Positions 62,587-64,000 of a stretch of 64,000 nt of DNA are shown piece by piece (within the stretch, counting starts at the first letter, position 1; each line of letters opens with the position of its first letter). The notes below the pieces were generated by a model that had not been told where the DNA came from, did no database searches, and worked only from the letters and a program-made list of their open reading frames with translations. Location of the stretch: NCBI RefSeq assembly GCF_000472385.1, contig NZ_AWZU01000022.1:1-64000 (forward strand), read 5' to 3'. Source of the stretch: Bradyrhizobium sp. ARR65 (lineage in GTDB: Bacteria > Pseudomonadota > Alphaproteobacteria > Rhizobiales > Xanthobacteraceae). Both the position numbers and the translations under genes were made by a program.

Positions 62587-64000
62587 TTACTGCACGCGCG
62601 GCAGCACTTCGAACTGGTGGAACGGAGGCGGCGACGACAGCGTCCATTCCAGCGTGGTGGCGCCGGCGCCCCACGGGTTGTTGGCGGCCTGCTGCTTGCG
62701 CAGGAAGGCATCGATCACGCCGTAGATGAAGATCAGAACGCCGAAGCCGGAGATGTAGGAGCCGATCGAAGAAATGAAATTCCAGCCGGCGAACGCATCC
62801 GGATAATCGACATAGCGGCGCGGCATGCCTGACAGCCCGAGGAAGTGCTGCGGGAAGAACACCATGTTGACGCCGATGAAGGTGACCCAGAAGTGCGCCT
62901 TCGCGATGGTCTCGTTGTACATGTAGCCCGACATTTTCGGGAACCAGTAGTACCAGCCGGCGAAGATCGCAAACACGGCGCCGAGCGAGAGCACGTAGTG
63001 GAAGTGCGCCACCACGTAATAGGTGTCCTGCAGCACGCGGTCGACGCCGGCATTGGCGAGCACCACGCCGGTCACGCCGCCGACCGTGAACAGGAAGATG
63101 AAACCGATGGCCCACAGCATCGGCGCCCGGAACTCGATCGAGCCGCCCCACATCGTGGCGATCCAGGAGAAGATCTTCACGCCGGTGGGGACCGCGATGA
63201 CCATCGTGGCCGCGACGAAATAGGCCTGCGTCGCCGAGCTCATGCCGACGGTGTACATGTGGTGCGCCCACACCACGAAGCCGATGCCGCCGATCGCGAC
63301 CATCGCATAGGCCATGCCGAGATAGCCGAACACCGGCTTGCGCGAAAAGGTCGAGACGATCTGGCTGATCATGCCGAAGCCCGGCAGGATCAGGATGTAC
63401 ACTTCGGGATGACCAAAGAACCAGAACAGGTGCTGGAACAGCACGGGATCGCCGCCGCCGTCAGCCGAGAAGAAGGTGGTGCCGAAATTGCGGTCGGTGA
63501 GCAGCATGGTGATGGCGCCCGCCAGCACCGGCAGCGACAAGAGCAGCAGGAACACCGTCACCAGGATCGACCACACGAACAGCGGCATCTTGTGCAGCGT
63601 CATGCCAGGAGCGCGCATATTGAAGATCGTGGTGATGAAGTTGATGGCGCCCAGAATCGAGGACGCGCCGGCAAGGTGCAGCGACAGGATCGCGAAGTCG
63701 ACCGCCGGTCCCGGATGGCCCGAGGTCGACAGCGGCGCATACATGGTCCAGCCCGCACCGACGCCGTTGGCGCCGGGCTCGCCCTCGACAAAGCCCGAGA
63801 TGAGCAGCAGCGAGAAGGAGGCCGGCAGCAGCCAGAACGAGATGTTGTTCATGCGCGGGAACGCCATGTCGGGCGCGCCGATCATCAGCGGCACGAACCA
63901 GTTGCCGAAGCCGCCGATCATCGCCGGCATGACCATGAAGAAGATCATGATCAGGCCGTGCGAGGTCACGAACACGTTATAGGTGTGGGTCTCATGGAAG
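62587..64000 (-). CDS. ctaD: Cytochrome c oxidase subunit I (5' end outside window)
   Basis: The visible C-terminal 470 residues start FHETHTYNVFVTSHGLI. WFFGHPEVYILILPGFGMIS has the CuB His and cross-linked Tyr; the K-channel follows; VAHFHYVLSLGAVFAIFAG has the heme a3 and a ligands. It is the catalytic subunit of aa3 oxidase. About 60-90 N-terminal residues, with the first heme a ligand, lie beyond 64000. Next come ctaB, coxF, ctaG and ctaE. Confidence 0.97.
   Translation of the reverse strand, partial: FHETHTYNVFVTSHGLIMIFFMVMPAMIGGFGNWFVPLMIGAPDMAFPRMNNISFWLLPASFSLLLISGFVEGEPGANGVGAGWTMYAPLSTSGHPGPAVDFAILSLHLAGASSILGAINFITTIFNMRAPGMTLHKMPLFVWSILVTVFLLLLSLPVLAGAITMLLTDRNFGTTFFSADGGGDPVLFQHLFWFFGHPEVYILILPGFGMISQIVSTFSRKPVFGYLGMAYAMVAIGGIGFVVWAHHMYTVGMSSATQAYFVAATMVIAVPTGVKIFSWIATMWGGSIEFRAPMLWAIGFIFLFTVGGVTGVVLANAGVDRVLQDTYYVVAHFHYVLSLGAVFAIFAGWYYWFPKMSGYMYNETIAKAHFWVTFIGVNMVFFPQHFLGLSGMPRRYVDYPDAFAGWNFISSIGSYISGFGVLIFIYGVIDAFLRKQQAANNPWGAGATTLEWTLSSPPPFHQFEVLPRVQ

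Overview
The window looks like chromosome of a Bradyrhizobium-type alphaproteobacterium (Nitrobacteraceae). The reasons are the high GC with G/C-rich third positions, an aa3 cytochrome oxidase cluster ctaD-ctaB-coxF-ctaG-ctaE-DUF983-surf1, an ALAS-type hemA behind an FNR/FixK box, an F0 operon with split b and b' subunits, and intergenic palindromes typical of that group. Assignment is from protein and gene-order recognition only; no search was run.

Positions 1 to about 21.67 kb are a mobile defence island. It begins inside an IS66 transposase remnant and ends at a tyrosine recombinase next to the 3' end of an intact tRNA-Phe gene (21669-21744). Inside, left to right, are a PcfJ-like protein, a WYL-domain regulator, a leftward pair (a divergent Mpg/AAG-type DNA glycosylase and an agmatine-deiminase-fold enzyme), a rightward pair of RecB/AddB-like nuclease and AddA-like helicase-nuclease genes, and a leftward block Mod-Res-McrB-McrC (type III restriction-modification plus McrBC). 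McrB has an EVE-like insertion between Walker A and Walker B. McrC stops just past its PD-(D/E)XK lysine, exactly where the helicase gene ends on the other strand, so the two modules appear to have been joined by a rearrangement that trimmed mcrC.

From 21.7 to 30.2 kb lie core genes on the minus strand: yacG, maf, an LMW-phosphatase, UPF0262, hisD, DUF2948, murA, an EthD-like protein and a CNB-thioredoxin-reductase-like flavoprotein, followed by tRNA-Thr. From 30.4 to 36.5 kb is a looser region: an adenylate cyclase/TPR gene broken by an in-frame TAG, small exported proteins, a VOC protein, a lytic transglycosylase, a remnant of an ABC substrate-binding protein, a small HTH/exported pair, and an outer-membrane barrel protein.

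From 36.6 to 50 kb are a chemoreceptor, an MBL hydrolase, hemA, a large SSS-type hybrid histidine kinase convergent with a LuxR-type response regulator, an MHS transporter, yjbQ and a DsbA-like isomerase. From 50.2 to 52.9 kb is the F0 ATP synthase operon (atpI-B-E-b'-b). From 53 kb to the end are an exported protein, a RimJ-like acetyltransferase, an M16 peptidase translationally overlapped with thrC, an isochorismatase-like hydrolase, and the cytochrome oxidase cluster, with ctaD cut by the right edge.
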